NCBI RefSeq assembly: GCF_905171765.1
Contig: NC_053392.1
Location: 373,401,963-373,465,962, forward strand
Length of the DNA stretch: 64,000 nt
Source: Bufo bufo
Taxonomy: Eukaryota; Chordata; Amphibia; Anura; Bufonidae
Direction of reading: 5' to 3'
The notes under the pieces are model-generated. The model made no database searches. It worked only from the letters and a program-made list of their open reading frames with translations, and was not told the origin of the DNA. Below are positions 9,551-21,892 of the stretch, in pieces (the first letter of the stretch is position 1; each line of letters opens with the position of its first letter). The position numbers and the translations under genes are program-made.

Positions 9551-9948
9551 TATAAGTATATCACAACCCTCAGTATATCACACCTATCGATTTCACACCT
9601 ATACTAGTCCTTAAAAGGACTTTTGTAGCCCTATTAGCTAGCATTTTGTGTCCCTAACTGTCTGTCCCTGCTCCACAAAGCAACTTCTCCCTACACTGGC
9701 AAAACACAGAATGTAAAATGGCTGTCAGATCGGGTTCTGTTATAGGGTGGAGGTGTATCCATGTGCTCAAATGTCTCAATTGGCTGTCCTGTCCCACCTG
9801 ATGGATGTGTCATGGGTCAAAGTTTGGCACATTGCAATAGAATATGGCGCATGCGAACATCTCCATAAGTTTGCATGTTTTTAGCGAATCGCGAACGGGC
9901 AAAGTTCACAGCAAAACAACTGCCGGGCGAACCGCAAGGCCGTCTCTA

Positions 9949-11305
9949 CAAATAACGCCATATCAGCATGGCTTCATGAGGGATCGGTCATGTCAAACTA
10001 ATTTAATCAGTTTCTATGAGGAGGTAAGTTCTAGAATTGACAGTGGCGAATCAATGGATGTCGTATATCTGGACTTCTCCAAAGCATTTGACACTGTACC
10101 GCATGAAAGGTTAGTATACAAAATGAGAATAATTGGACTGGGAGAAAATGTCTGTATGTGGGAAAGTAACTGGCTCAGTAATACAATACAGAGGGTGGTT
10201 ATTAATGGTACACACTCAGATTGGGTCACTAGTGGAGTACCTCAGGGGTCAGTATTGGGCCCTATTCTCTTCAATATATTTATTATTGATCTTGTAGAAG
10301 GCTTGCACAGTAAAATATCAATTTTTGAAGATGACACTAAACTGTATAAAGCAGGGATGCTCAACCTGCGGCCCTCCAGCTGTTTTAAAACTACAACTCC
10401 CACTATGCCCTTCTCTAGGCTGATAGCTGTAGGCTGTCCGGGAATTATGGGAGTTGTAGTGTTGCAACAGCTGGAAGGCCGCAGGTTGAGCATGCCTGGT
10501 ATAAAGTAATTAACACAGAAGAGGACAGTATTCTGCTACAGAGGGATCTGGATAGATTGGAGGCTTGGGCAGATAAGTGTCAGATGAGGTTTACCACTAA
10601 CAAATGTAAGGTTATGCACATGGGAAGGAATAATGCAAGTCACCCGTACATACTAAATGGTAAAACACTGGGTAATACTGACATGGAAAAGGACCTAGGA
10701 ATTTTAGTGAACAGCAAACTAAGCTATAGAAACCAGTGTCAGGCAGCTGCTGCCAAGGCCAATAAGATAATGGGTTGCATCAAAAGGGGCATAGATGCCG
10801 TCATGAGAACATAGTCCTGCCACTTTACAAATCACTAGTCAGACCACACATGGAGTACTATGTACAGTTCTGGGCTCCTGTGAACAAGGAAGACAAAGCA
10901 GAGCTGGAGAGGGTTCAGAGGAGGGCAATTAAAGTAATAACTGGAACTACAGTACCCTGAAAGATTATTAAAATTAGGGTTATTCACTTTAGAATAAAGA
11001 TGACTGAGGGGAGATCTAATAACTATGTATAAATCTATCAGGGGTCAGTACAGAGATCTCTCCCATCATCTATTTATCCCCAGGACTGTGACTGTGACAA
11101 GGGGACATCCTCTGCGTCTGGAGGAAAGAAGGTTTGTACACAAACATAGAAGAGGATTCTTTATGGTAAGAGCAGTGAGACTATGGAACTCTATGGAAAA
11201 GAGTTCAAGAGGGGCCTGGATGTATTTCTGGAGTGTAATAATATTACAGGCTATGGCTACTAGAGAGGGGTCGTTGATCCAGGGAGTTATTCCGTTTTTT
11301 TTTTT
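9949..11305 (+). pseudogene. LINE reverse transcriptase relic (jockey-superfamily, CR1/L2/Rex1-like)
   Basis: This is the C-terminal part of a non-LTR retrotransposon polyprotein. Readable RT blocks are [50 protein letters not shown] and FEDDTKLYK (FADD is usual, so one position has changed). Downstream segments match the thumb and C-terminal tail of this LINE group: MHMGRNNASHPYILNG, DLGILVNSKLSYRNQCQAAAAKANKI, PLYKSLVRPHMEYYVQFWAPV and RGFFMVRAVRLWNSM. The frame is broken by a MITE at 10352-10498 and by several stops and shifts (near 10814, 10960 and 11025). The 5' part is missing because hAT-B2 borders it at 9948. Clearly dead. Confidence 0.85.
10352..10498. mobile_element. hAT MITE in the LINE, 8-bp TSD
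   Basis: The element begins CAGGGATGCTCAACCTGCGG and ends with its near inverse ...GCAGGTTGAGCATGCCTG. The TSD GTATAAAG is perfect at 10344-10351 and 10499-10506. It interrupts the LINE right after its FEDD motif. Same family as the copy at 4434-4574. Confidence 0.93.
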
Positions 11306-12749
11306 ATAAATGTGCAATTACACAGCGTTTGCAGCAGAATGTATGCTGTTGGGTTGCTGGCAATAAACCTATGAACTGTAGAAACATGAGCTTTTTTTAA
11401 GAAGCTGTCTGGTCATATACAAGAAAAAATAAGCTTCTTTTTCTTCCAGGATTTTATAATGAAGAATTAGCTACCAGCAAGTGGTATTAAACAAACAACT
11501 ATGACTGACCAGTCCCCCACTCTATATGCTTTATCTGATCTGAGCAATTTTTCCAAAATAAATCTGCAAAAGTTTATTTATTTTTCATAAAATTTGAAAT
11601 GAATGTGACATGTTTTCCAGGATGTTGGCATTAGAAGTTTGCTAGGTCTAAATGTTAATTTCCCTAATGGGGAAATAGAAAAGATAAAAAAAATAAAAAA
11701 AATAACAGTAATGAATTCAGAAGAACAGAAATTATATCCCCAGAATAGACCACATTCTGAGTCATTATCCTAACACTGGCCCTGACCTTAAATTAGATAT
11801 ATTATGTATAAAAATTGATATACAATGATAAACTAAAATAACAATGCTACCACTAGGATGACCAGAGCCAAGTTATCTTGGTGCCCTAGGCAAAGCTAGC
11901 AAATTTAATGTGACATTACTTTATAATGAGATTTAAACACATTTAAAAGAAACAGTCACAGGCATAACAAATGTAAACCCAGTGACTCACAGGAGAGATC
12001 TTTATTAATTTGAGTTAACTTTCTTTTTTTCTCCATTTGGTTCTGACCATCATGTCAATTTCTCCTTAAGACTGCAGACTTTACTGCACAGTCATCTTTG
12101 GTCAAGGGTATGCTGGGTTCAGGAGATTCAGATTAAACCTTTGTCTTTGACTCATTGCTTTTTCAGTCTATCCCAACTGAGCTGCTGTGATCACTATTGA
12201 TGGCGGAATTAGAGAGGTTAAACTATCAACATCATTGCTGATACCAGTCAAACCAGTTCAAATATTACAATTTTTAAAGGCACAGTACCTGCAACATAAA
12301 ACTTGTTGATAACACATAAGCACTTGTTGATAAGACATAAGCATAACATATGAGCACAACATAAATGTCCAGTTAACTACACTGGTGCATCAACGGGGAA
12401 GGGGGGGCATTTCAAATGCACTCATGTGTAATAGATGATTTTCAGTACTCTATCAAGCTGCTGCTTCTGGCAGCAACTTCTCCCTTGGGCAAAAAAGTCA
12501 AGAATGTTTATATCCAGGAGATTTGCCATCATAATAGGGTCAAGTGTCATCCATACATATTAGATTGCTGATCTTGCTGAAATCAGCCAACGTTCCCTAG
12601 TTCTGTCTACAGTGAACAGTAATATACATTCAGAAATATATGGCATTATGTATTTTATATATATTTATCCAGAAAATGGCAGGGCAGCACTCCTAGCTTC
12701 AAGTGATTCAGGTGCCAGCATTTTCCCCTTGGTCCTGGGGTCCAAACAC
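11306..12749. other. no recognised feature
   Basis: AT-rich sequence with no long frame of protein-like character and no TIR pair that I could recognise. It may be unique host DNA or old repeats. Confidence 0.5.
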
Positions 12750-12802
12750 AATCCAAATAAATGTAACGCAGCACTCAGTGCTGCGTTACATTTATTTGGA
12801 TT
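12750..12802. repeat. perfect palindrome, 26-bp arms, 1-bp centre
   Basis: Arms are AATCCAAATAAATGTAACGC plus AGCACT and the exact reverse complement, with a single C at 12776 between them. AT-rich sequence follows. It could be a relic of a foldback element or a cruciform-prone site. Confidence 0.9.
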
Positions 12803-12873
12803 ATATATATTTATATATTTAAATCTGCAATATTTAATATACATATACAGTAATATAATGTATTTGATGTTAA

Positions 12874-13273
12874 AGGGATTGTCCAAGATTTAGATATTAA
12901 TAGCCTACTTTCAGGATAAGTCATCAATATCTGATCGTGGGGGCTTCACTGCTGGCACACCCGCCAATCAGCTGGAAGGAAGCTCCAGTGAGTGCTAAAG
13001 CCTTTTCCTAGGTCAGTGACATTACATTCATCGGTCACATGGCTTAGGCACAGCTCAAGTGAATGTGCCTGAGTTGCAATACAAAGCACAGCGCTATGCA
13101 ATGTACGACACTATGCTTGGTAAGGTGTAAGGAGGCTGCAGTGCTAACTGGAGTGCTGCAGCCCCTTCAAACTGTTGAATAGTAGGGGTGCCAGGAGTCA
13201 GACCTCAACCGATCAGATATTGATGACCTATTATGAGAATAAGCCATCAATATCAAAAATCTTGGATACCTCC
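12874..13273. mobile_element. TTAA-flanked MITE (piggyBac-type, about 400 bp)
   Basis: TTAA occurs at 12870-12873 and 13274-13277. The termini are imperfect inverted repeats containing TCCAAGATTT, followed by inverted CATCAATATCTGATC and GATCAGATATTGATG blocks. Non-coding. The TTAA TSD and structure fit a MITE moved by a piggyBac transposase; which one is unknown. Confidence 0.8.
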
Positions 13274-13319
13274 TTAAATGTACAGCAAAAAAAAACAAAA
13301 AACAAAAAATATATATATA

Positions 13320-14893
13320 CACTGCTCAAAAAAATAAAGGGAACACTTAAACAACACAATGTAACTCCAAGTCAATCACACTTCTGTGAAATCAAACTGT
13401 CCACTTAGGAAGCAACACTGAGTGACAATCAATTTCACATGCTGTTGTGCAAATGGGATAGACAACAGGTGGAAATTATAGGCAATTAGCAAGACACCCC
13501 CAATAAAGGAGTGGTTCTACAGGTGGTAACCACAGACCACTTCTCAGTTCCTATGCTTCCTGGCTGATGTTTTGGTCACTTTTGAATGCTGGCGGTGCTC
13601 TCACTCTAGTGGTAGCATGAGACGGAGTCTACAACCCACACAAGTGGCTCAGGTAGTGCAGCTTATCGAGGATGGCACATCAATGCGAGCTGTGGCAAGA
13701 AGGTTTGCTGTGTCTGTCAGTGTAGTGTCCAGAGCATGGAGGCGCTACTAGGAGACAGGCCAGTACATCAGGAGACGTGGAGGAGGCCGTTGGAGGGCAA
13801 CAACCCAGCAGCAGACCGCTACCTCCCACTTTGTGCAAGGAGGAACAATAGGAGCACTGCCAGAGTCCTGCAAAATGACCTCCAGCAGGCCACAAATGTG
13901 CATGTGTCTGATCAAACGGTCAGAAACAGACTCCATGAGGGTGATATGAGGGCCCAACGTCCACAGGTGGGGGTTGTGCTTACAGCCCAACACCGTGCAG
14001 GACGTTTGGCATTTGCCAGAGAACACCAAGATTGGCAAATTCGCCACTGGCGCCCTGTGCTCTTCACAGAAGAAAGCAGGTTCACACTGAGCACATGTGA
14101 CAGACGTGACAGAGTCTGGAGACGCCGTGGAGAACGTTCTGATGCCTGCAACATCCTCCAGCATGACCGGTTTGGCATTGGGTCAGTAATGGTGTGGGGT
14201 GGCATTTCTTTGGAGGGCCGCACAGCCCTCCATGAGCTCGCCAGAGGTAGCCTGACTGCCATTAGGTACCGAGATGAGATCCTCAGACCCCTTGTGAGAC
14301 CATATGCTGGTGCGGTTGGCCCTGGGTTCCTCCCAATGCAAGACAATGCTAGACCTCATGTGGCTGGAGTGTGTCAGCAGTTCCTGCAAGACGAAGGCAT
14401 TGATGCTATGGACTGGGCCGCCCTTTCCCCAGACCTGAATCCAATTGAGCACATCTGGGACATCATGTCTCGCTCTATCCACCAACGTCACGTTGCACCA
14501 CAGACTGTCCAGGAGTTGGCAGATGCTTTAGTCCAGGTCTGGGAGGAGATCCCTCAGGAGACCATCCGCCACCTCATCAGGAGCATGCACAGGTGTTGTA
14601 GGGAGGTCATACAGGCACGTGGAGGCCACACACACTACTGAGCCTCATTTTGACTTGTTTTAAGGACATTACATCAAAGTTGGATCAGCCTGTAGTGTGT
14701 TTTTCCACTTTAATTTTGAGTGTGACTCCAAATCCTCCATGGGTTAAAAAATTTGATTTCCATTTTTTTTATTTTTGTGTGATTTTGTTGTCAGCACATT
14801 CAACTATGTAAAGAACAAAGTATTTCAGAAAAATATTTAATTAATTCAGATCTAGGATGTGTTATTTTTGTGTTCCCTTTATTTTTTTGAGCA

Positions 14894-14896
<3 letters not shown>
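13320..14896 (+). mobile_element. Tc1-like element (DD34E) with perfect TIRs
   Basis: A 27-bp perfect TIR starts CACTGCTCAAAAAAATAAAG on the left and is matched exactly at 14870-14896. TA lies at 13318-13319 and 14897-14898. Length is 1,577 bp. It inserted into a TA-rich stretch, now a TA microsatellite on its right. The transposase is broken. Confidence 0.93.
13616..14641 (+). pseudogene. Tc1-like transposase, broken
   Basis: The frame starts [20 protein letters not shown] at 13616. It is cut by an in-frame TAG near 13749 (after AWRRY) and shifts frame near 13800-13820; the rest reads open to 14641. Catalytic positions: [10 protein letters not shown], where the family has LFTDESRF, so the first aspartate is replaced by glutamate; MQDNARPH carries the second D, and [11 protein letters not shown] carries the E, with 34 residues between them. 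[13 protein letters not shown] glycine box is present. The stop, the shift and the changed catalytic D make it inactive, although its TIRs are still usable in trans. Confidence 0.9.
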
Positions 14897-14933
<37 letters not shown>

Positions 14934-14934
14934 T
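14897..14934. repeat. TA microsatellite
   Basis: An uninterrupted TA run of about 38 bp directly abuts the right TIR of the Tc1 element. Confidence 0.95.
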
Positions 14935-15844
14935 GTATAAAAAGAAAACCTCTAATAACCATTTAGGCATTCATTTGTGGATTAGAGGATCAGTATTTGA
15001 AGACAAAAGTTAGTGCCAGATTTCTAGTGTTACTCTAACTAGCCATGATGTTCCTAGGTAGGATAGATACAGAACAAATCAATATTTTACCCCTTCACTC
15101 ATCTCATTGACTTTCTAGCACACAAAAAACAAAGTGTTCCAGACAAAGAGTTTCCTTTCTCAGAAAAGTACAGGTCTGTACCTTTTCTCAGATGAACTGC
15201 TGACTTGTCGCAAATAAATTAAGGGAATAGTGTGTTCTTTTAAATGTGTCCTTTTTTATTTCTTGCCATTGAAGTCATTCAATGTCCAATAGTACTTGTT
15301 AAATATGGATTAAAAAGTCATATCCCAATTACAATTTAAATACCCTTTCAAGATAAATATACCAAATTCCTGAAAATAGAAATTGTAGTTAGTGAATGAA
15401 GGACAACATCCAAGGGCGTAAAAGTTGGCTTTGCTATTTATATTGTGTGATGTGGCTGAAGATATATTAGACTCCTGGGCATTCACTTTCCATCCTCTTA
15501 GCTCACTAATACACAAAATAACTCTGCTATTAAATTTTATAGAGTCACAATAGAAATATGGAGTTACGAACTATACCAAAAAGTATACACCCAACCACAT
15601 TACAAAATAAAAACCTCATAGCGTGCAAAGTGTTCATTTGAAATATAAAGGAATACATGACTCATTTTTCTTAAAAACTCATAAACTAAGTATTACCATA
15701 AACCTACAAACTGAGAATGACCACATCCCAATGATTTTAAAATGTTAAATATTATGTACACAATGTACATTACAAATACATGTAACATTTATATTCAAAT
15801 AATAATTAAAACATAAAACTATACTTGTTACTGAAACTGCTACT
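14935..15844. other. no recognised feature
   Basis: AT-rich sequence without an identifiable gene or repeat. It ends in CTGCTACT, the TSD of hAT-B1. Confidence 0.5.
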
Positions 15845-16828
15845 TAGTGATGGACAAACATCGTCTGGGACGATTCGCGAATGCGAACACGCATTCGCGA
15901 TCAAATGTTCGCGAACCACGCGTTCGCGGCGGGCCTGCAAACACTTACTAGAAGTACACAAATAGTCCCACAACATGGACAGTGATATACCAGAGGGAAA
16001 TCATTGGCAAAAATTCCCACAAAAAATATGTACTTTAATCAGGGGCTGTTTTTATGCGTCTTAAAGGGAAACTCTCAATTTATTTTATTTCCTATCAGTT
16101 TGATGTATACAAATGTGCAGCACTCCACGTCTTTGTATTCTGCAGAGTCTATTCAAAAAATGCATACGTTAACGTAAAAAAAAATTCTACCATGGAACTG
16201 TATGGTGAACGGACGCCACTGTACGGCATCAGTCTGAGGCATCTGTTAACGAATACATTTTTGGTATGCAGTAAATGGATGGCAAAAATAGAAGGTGAAC
16301 CCAGCCCCTAGTGTCAGAATAAGCACCAGTACACAGCGGAGCAGCATGACGGAGAGGGGAGGCCGCCATGTACTGACAGAGCGCTACCTGGTCCTGGTGG
16401 TCAGGGATGAGGATTGTGTTTCCAAGGATCATTCTCTACTGGGAAATACAGAGCACAGTATAATACACTAGAATCTATATAATATAAAGATATTAGCCCT
16501 ACCCCGAATAATAATACAATTAGGTGGTCATCTATTATATAGAAACACATCTATGTTAGGCGTATTTCTGACACAGATTGTGGCGCAAAGGTCCATAGCA
16601 CCGCAATCTGCATATTTTTCCCGCTCATGCCAGGTCTACAAGAGGATGGCGTGGGCAGGGAAAGGGATACAGTTATGGCCATCCAGTTATTGAATACCAC
16701 CTCCATACATTGACCGGATAACACCTCTGTACAGTGATCGGATAACACCGCCATACCGTGACCGGATAAAAGGGTATAATAGGGTATAATAGGGCACAGT
16801 ACAGGGTATAAGGGGGCACAGTACGGGG

Positions 16829-17170
16829 AATTCACCTGACAGCGAAAAACTTTTGATTCTGTTGATGGAGGGATATTAGGCGGTCACAGGATAAATATGT
16901 ATCGGTCGGCCAGTATAGGCCACAAAAATTAGGCAATAGGCATTCACCTGACAGCAAAGAACTTTGGATTCTGTGGCTGGAGGTATATTAGGTGGACACA
17001 GGATAAATATGTAACTGTCAGCCAGTACAGGCCCCAAAAATTAGGCAATAGGCATTCACCTAACAGCAAAGAACTTTGGATTCTGTGGCTGGAGGTACAT
17101 TAGGCGGTCACATGATAAATATGTAACAGTCGTCCAGTACAGGCCCCAAAAATTAGGCATTCACCTGACA
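16829..17170. repeat. 112-bp tandem repeat, about 3 units
   Basis: ATTCACCTGACAGC.AA is repeated at 16829, 16942, 17054 and 17159, with GGATAAATATGTA and GGCC.CAAAAATTAGGCA inside each unit. It lies between the left end of hAT-B1 and the transposase stop side. Confidence 0.85.
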
Positions 17171-17267
17171 TAAAAGGCCTTTTATGCCGCTGTATATACA
17201 TAAGGCAAGGACCATTCTTTGTTCTGGGTGGTGGCGGATATGTGTGGACTGGCATAAGGAAATTCAA

Positions 17268-20200
17268 TTACAGATGGTCATCACAGGTGTTGAATTCCTC
17301 CGAGATCCATGCCTCATTAATTTTTTCGTGAGCTAGGCGAGTGCGCTTATTGGTTACTATCCCCCCTGCTGCACTGAACGTCCTTTCGGACAGGACACTC
17401 GACAAGTGGCAAGCCAAGAGTTCCATGGCAAATTGTGCCAGCTCTGGCCACAGGTCAAGCCTGCACACCCAGTAGTCAAGGGGTTCCTCGCTTCTCAGAA
17501 CGTCAACATCGGACATTAACCTGATGTAGTCGGACACTTGTCGGTTTAAGCGTTACCTGAGGCTGGATCCGGAGAGCGGCTGTAGATAGGTTGGCTGCAA
17601 GAATAATCTCATATCTGAAGTGACCAACACATCTTCAAAACGCCCTCTTTTTGCAGGCGCGGTAGGATTAGTACCCACACCTGTTTCGCTGTAGATGGAA
17701 ATTCCTCTGCCAGTGCCCGCAACAGCAAAATGCAGCATCTCTCGCAGCAAGGCCTGGAAATGCTGCATTCTGACAGCCCACTGTGATGCTGGTAACATGC
17801 CCACCATTTTGTGTTTGTACCGGGGGTCTAAGTACGTTGCCACCAAGTACAGGTCCTTGACCTTTATGCTTGTTATATGGGGTCCCTCTTCAAAAACTGC
17901 AGCATGAAGGCCCCCATTTGCACTAAATTAGAAGCTGTGGAGCACTCTGGCTCCTGCTCATTGCCCAGGAGAATGTCATCCAGCCACGGACAACACCAGG
18001 GATCCCAGAAAAGTTAAAAGCCTGCTTTTCTTGCTCCTCCTCCTCCCCCAAGCCACCATCCTCCTCTGACTTCTCTTCAGACTCCTGCTGACTTGTATCA
18101 GATAGAGTAGGACCCCCTGGGAATTCATTCAGCATTGCGACTTCCTCATCTTCCAGCTCCTGCTCCTCGATGGCTTGATCAATGACACAACGCAATGCAC
18201 GCTCCAGAAAGTAGGCGTAAAGTACGATGTCACTGATGGCACCCTGGCTGCGACTGACCAGTTTGGTGATCTCATCAAACAGCCGGCAGAAGTCTGCATG
18301 CGCCGCGCATGAGCAGCCACTGGTGCCGTGAAAAACAACCAAGCTCCCCAGAAATTGTCCTGCCGCAGAATTCGTACAGGTAGTTGATAACGGCACATTT
18401 CTGCTGGAGCAGCCTATCAAGCATATACAAGGTGGAGTTCCAGCGTGTTGGGCAGTCATAAATCAGACGTTTGACGGGCAAGTGGTGTCGCCGCTGAACG
18501 TCAGCAAGGCAAGCCAAGCCGTGTAAGATCTTCTAAAATGGCCAGAGATTTTCCTGGCCTGCCGCAAGATGTGCTGGACCCCGGGGTATTTGGCAACGAA
18601 TCGCTGCATGACTAAGTTCAGGATGTGTGCCATGCACGTGTGTCATTTTGCCCTGTTTCAGCGCGATCAGCAGATGGGCACTGTTGTCGCACACCACTTT
18701 ACCAACTGTCAAATTGAGCAGGGTTAGCCACTGATCTGCCTGTGAACACAAAGCTGAAAGGAGTGCAGGACCGGTGTGGCTCTTGGTTTCCAGGCACAAC
18801 AAAAGCAGCACAGCATGGCAACGTCTCACCTGGCATGTTGAATAGGTTCTGGGGGTCTTGGGGGGCGCAGTGAGAGATTGTAGCAGCGGAAAAGGAGGAG
18901 TCAGCCAAGGAGGAGAGGGAGGATGGAGTAGGAGGAGGAGAAGAGGCAGGCCTGCATGCAATCCGTGGCGGTAACACCAAATCTACACAGGTGCCACGGG
19001 TTGCATGCTTGACGGCCATCAGAAGGTTCACCCAGTGGGCAGTAATAGTTAGGTACCTTCAGTGTCCGTTTTTGCTAGACCATGTGTCTGTGGTCAGATG
19101 AACCTTGGCACCGACACTGTGTGCCAGAGATATATTTACTTTCTGCTGAACATAGCCATATAGCTCTGGGATTACCTTCTGGGAGAAATATTTCCTTCAT
19201 GGGATTTTCCATTGCTGGTGTGCCAATGGCCACAAATTTTCTAAAGGCCTCCGAGTCCACCAATTTATATGGCAGTAGTTGGTGGGCTAGCAGTTCCGAC
19301 AAGCCAGCGGTTAGCTGTTGGGCGAGAGGATTACCCGGCGTCATCATTTTTTTTACACTCGAATATTTGGGCCACGGAAGCCTGCCTTGTGCCAGATGAA
19401 CGAGACAACGGCATGGTGGAAGGTGGAGTGGAGGACAAATGGAAGGAGAGGGGAGAAGGGGAAGAGGCAGGATGTGGAGCACAAGGAGTGTGTCTTTGTG
19501 GGTTCTGACGGCGTTGCTCCCACTTGGCTCAGTGATGGGAGGCGAGGTGCCTTCTTAAGGCGGTCGTCCCTAGGTGAGTGTTGGGCTTACCGCAACTTAT
19601 GCGTTGACAGCACAGGCTGCAGATGGCAACACTATTATCAGCAGCTGACATGTTAAAAAAAATCCCACACTGCGGAGCCATATGCCGGCGTCCTGGGAGC
19701 GCAAGATGTGACCGTGCATGGTGGATGTCTCGCTCCAGATATATTTGCAGTCTGTTTTTGCCTACTGAGCACTGCAAGTTCTGCCTGCTTCTCCTCCTTC
19801 TCCTCCCTATCTGCTGCTCCGTCTCTCCTTCTGAACTCCCCTCCTCTTCCTCTCTTGTGGATACCCACGTGACGTCCATCGACACGTCATCATCGTCACC
19901 TACACCACCACTGACATTGGAGATCTCGGAGTATGCAGCAACAGCAGGGACCACCCTCCTTGGGCTGATCTGGATACTGTCGTCAGACCTCTGGGTGGCG
20001 GCTGTTGCTACATTCTCTTCCTCATCCGATGCTAAGAATGGCTGCACATCGGTAAGGTCTGGTAGTGGATGAGAAAATAATTCCTTTAACTCGAGTGGAG
20101 GAGTTGTGGTGGTGGTGGTGTCTTTGGGGGTACACACAGCAGAGAGTGAGGAGAGTACACATACAGAGGCTGATGGGGGTGCAGAAGAGGAAGGCTGAGT

Positions 20201-20347
20201 GAGCCACTCAACCAACTCTGGTGTGCCCTTTGACATTATCGCTCGCGCTTTCTCCAACTTCCCACTTAGGTTCCGGCCTGGTACACCTGCCTGACCCCTA
20301 CCACCCCTGCGGAATGGCCAGCCTCTTCCTCTGCCTGTCATTTTCAA
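17268..20347 (-). pseudogene. hAT-B1 transposase (BED finger, hAT dimerisation), decayed
   Basis: This is a transposase of the Ac/hAT superfamily with an N-terminal BED zinc finger. The N-terminal part (20347-19529) starts MKMTGRGRG and ends in a BED finger: FFNMSAADNSVAICSLCCQRI ... TTALRRHLASHH (two Cys, then His pair). Middle pieces on the minus strand include YDCPTRWNSTLYMLDRLLQQK (18517-18275) and YLDPRYKHKMVGM (near 17846). The C-terminal dimerisation segment is LACHLSSVLSERTFSAAGG (17537-17268), with the catalytic Glu of the family in SER. At least five frameshifts or stops separate these pieces. The gene is non-functional. It is read towards the left end of the element, with the tandem-repeat leader upstream. 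Confidence 0.88.
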
Positions 20348-20379
20348 AATGACCCTGTGACAAAGTCCCTATAGAAAAG

Positions 20380-21596
20380 CAGTATTTGTGGAAGCAGGTA
20401 TATAGAACCCCTTATTCAGTTTTCTTGGGGGCAACTGGTATATCACACTAATTGCAATTAGTTGTTCCAATGCCGTTTGTCCCTCTGTGTAGCTGCGGTA
20501 TCTCAGCAGAACCACATACAAATGCTGTACAATACAAATGCACTATATAGAAATTATATTATAGGTATATCGCACCGCTGCCTCAATCAGATTTTTTGGG
20601 GGGCAACAGTTGCAAATAGTTGTTCTAATGTCGTTTGTCACTCTTTATAGCTATGGTATTTCAGCAGAACCGCACAACTAAATGCTGCACAATACAAATG
20701 CACTATATAGAAATTATATTATAGGCATATCACACCCCTGCCTCAATCAGATTTTTTGGGGGCAACTGGTATATCACACCAGTTGCAATTAGTTGTTACA
20801 ATGTCGTTTGTCCCTCTGTATAGCTGCGGTATCTCAGCAGAACCACAAACAAATGCTGCACAATACAAATGCACTATGTAGAAATTATATTATAGGTATA
20901 TCACACCCCTGCCTCAATCAGATTTTTTGGGGGGCAACTGGTATATCACACCAGTTGCCTTTAGTTGTTCGAATGGTGTTTGTCCCTCTGTATAGCTGCG
21001 GTATCTCAGCAGAACTGCACACAAATGCTGCACAATACAAATGCACTATATAGAAATGATATTCTAAGTATATCGCACCCCTGCCTCAATCAGACTTTTT
21101 GGGGGAAACTGGTATATCACAGCAGTTGCAATTAGTTGTTTCAATGGTGTTTGTCCCTCTGTATAGCTGTGGTATCTCAGCATAACCACACATAAATGCT
21201 GCTCTATACAAATGCACTATATAGAAATTATATTATAGGTATATCACACCCCTGTCTCAATCAGATTTTTTGGGGGCAACTGTTATATCACACCAGTTGC
21301 AATTAGTTGTTCCAATGTCGTTTGTCCCTCTGTATAGCTACAGTATCTCAGCAGAACCGCACACAAATGCTGCACAATACAAATGCACAATATAGAAATT
21401 TTATTATAGGTATATCACACCCCTGCCTCAATCAGATTTTTTGGGGGGCAACTGGTATTTCAGACCAGTTTCAATTAGTTGTTCCAATAGCATTTGTCCC
21501 TCTGTATAGCTGTGGTATCTCAACAGAACTGCACACAAATGCTGCACAATACAAATGCACTATATAGAAATTAAATTATAGGTATATCACACCCCT
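20380..21596. repeat. 172-bp tandem array (left part), leader of hAT-B1
   Basis: About seven units share GGTATATCACACCCCTGCCT, CAATCAGATTTTTTGGGG, AGTTGTTCCAATG, TGTCCCTCTGTATAGCTG, TCTCAGCAGAACC and CAATACAAATGCACTATAT. The first unit is preceded by one copy of the short 38-39 bp unit. Small frames of 60-86 residues here are artefacts of the repeat. Confidence 0.93.
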
Positions 21597-21892
21597 TACA
21601 AATAGCTGGTATTCTAAGATATCAGTTTGAGGTACCCTATAATTGCGTCACATAAACCAAGAGAAAAGTGGGTTACCTTTAAAATATAACTTTTAATGAT
21701 ATATATATCTATAAAAACGCCCATAAGTGAATAGTGCAAATTAAATGAGCGGGATATCATTTACCCCGATATTAGGTAGGTTTGTGGTTGTCTAGGGAGG
21801 GGAAAGGGTAAAGGGGCTGCTGGGTCTCTGCCCCTACTGTGCACCCTAATTAAAGAGTCCCTGTCCTAACCACCGCACACCTCCTATGCCGT

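Larger units (their letters stand above)
441..9948 (-). mobile_element. hAT-B copy 2 (hAT-B2), partial, split by nested elements
   Basis: Two pieces flank a Tc1/mariner element: tandem repeats at 441-1345 and a terminal part at 9553-9948. The terminal part ends in ...GCAAGGCCGTCTCTA and is nearly the same as the right end of hAT-B1 (29995-30148) and the inverted left end of hAT-B3 (53262 on). The transposase end of this copy is not in the window. On the minus strand, the 9553-9948 part holds a CCAAT motif near 9780, as in the better preserved hAT-B3 promoter. It is joined to LINE sequence at 9949, with CAAATAAC as the 8-bp flank; the partner TSD is out of view. Confidence 0.7.
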
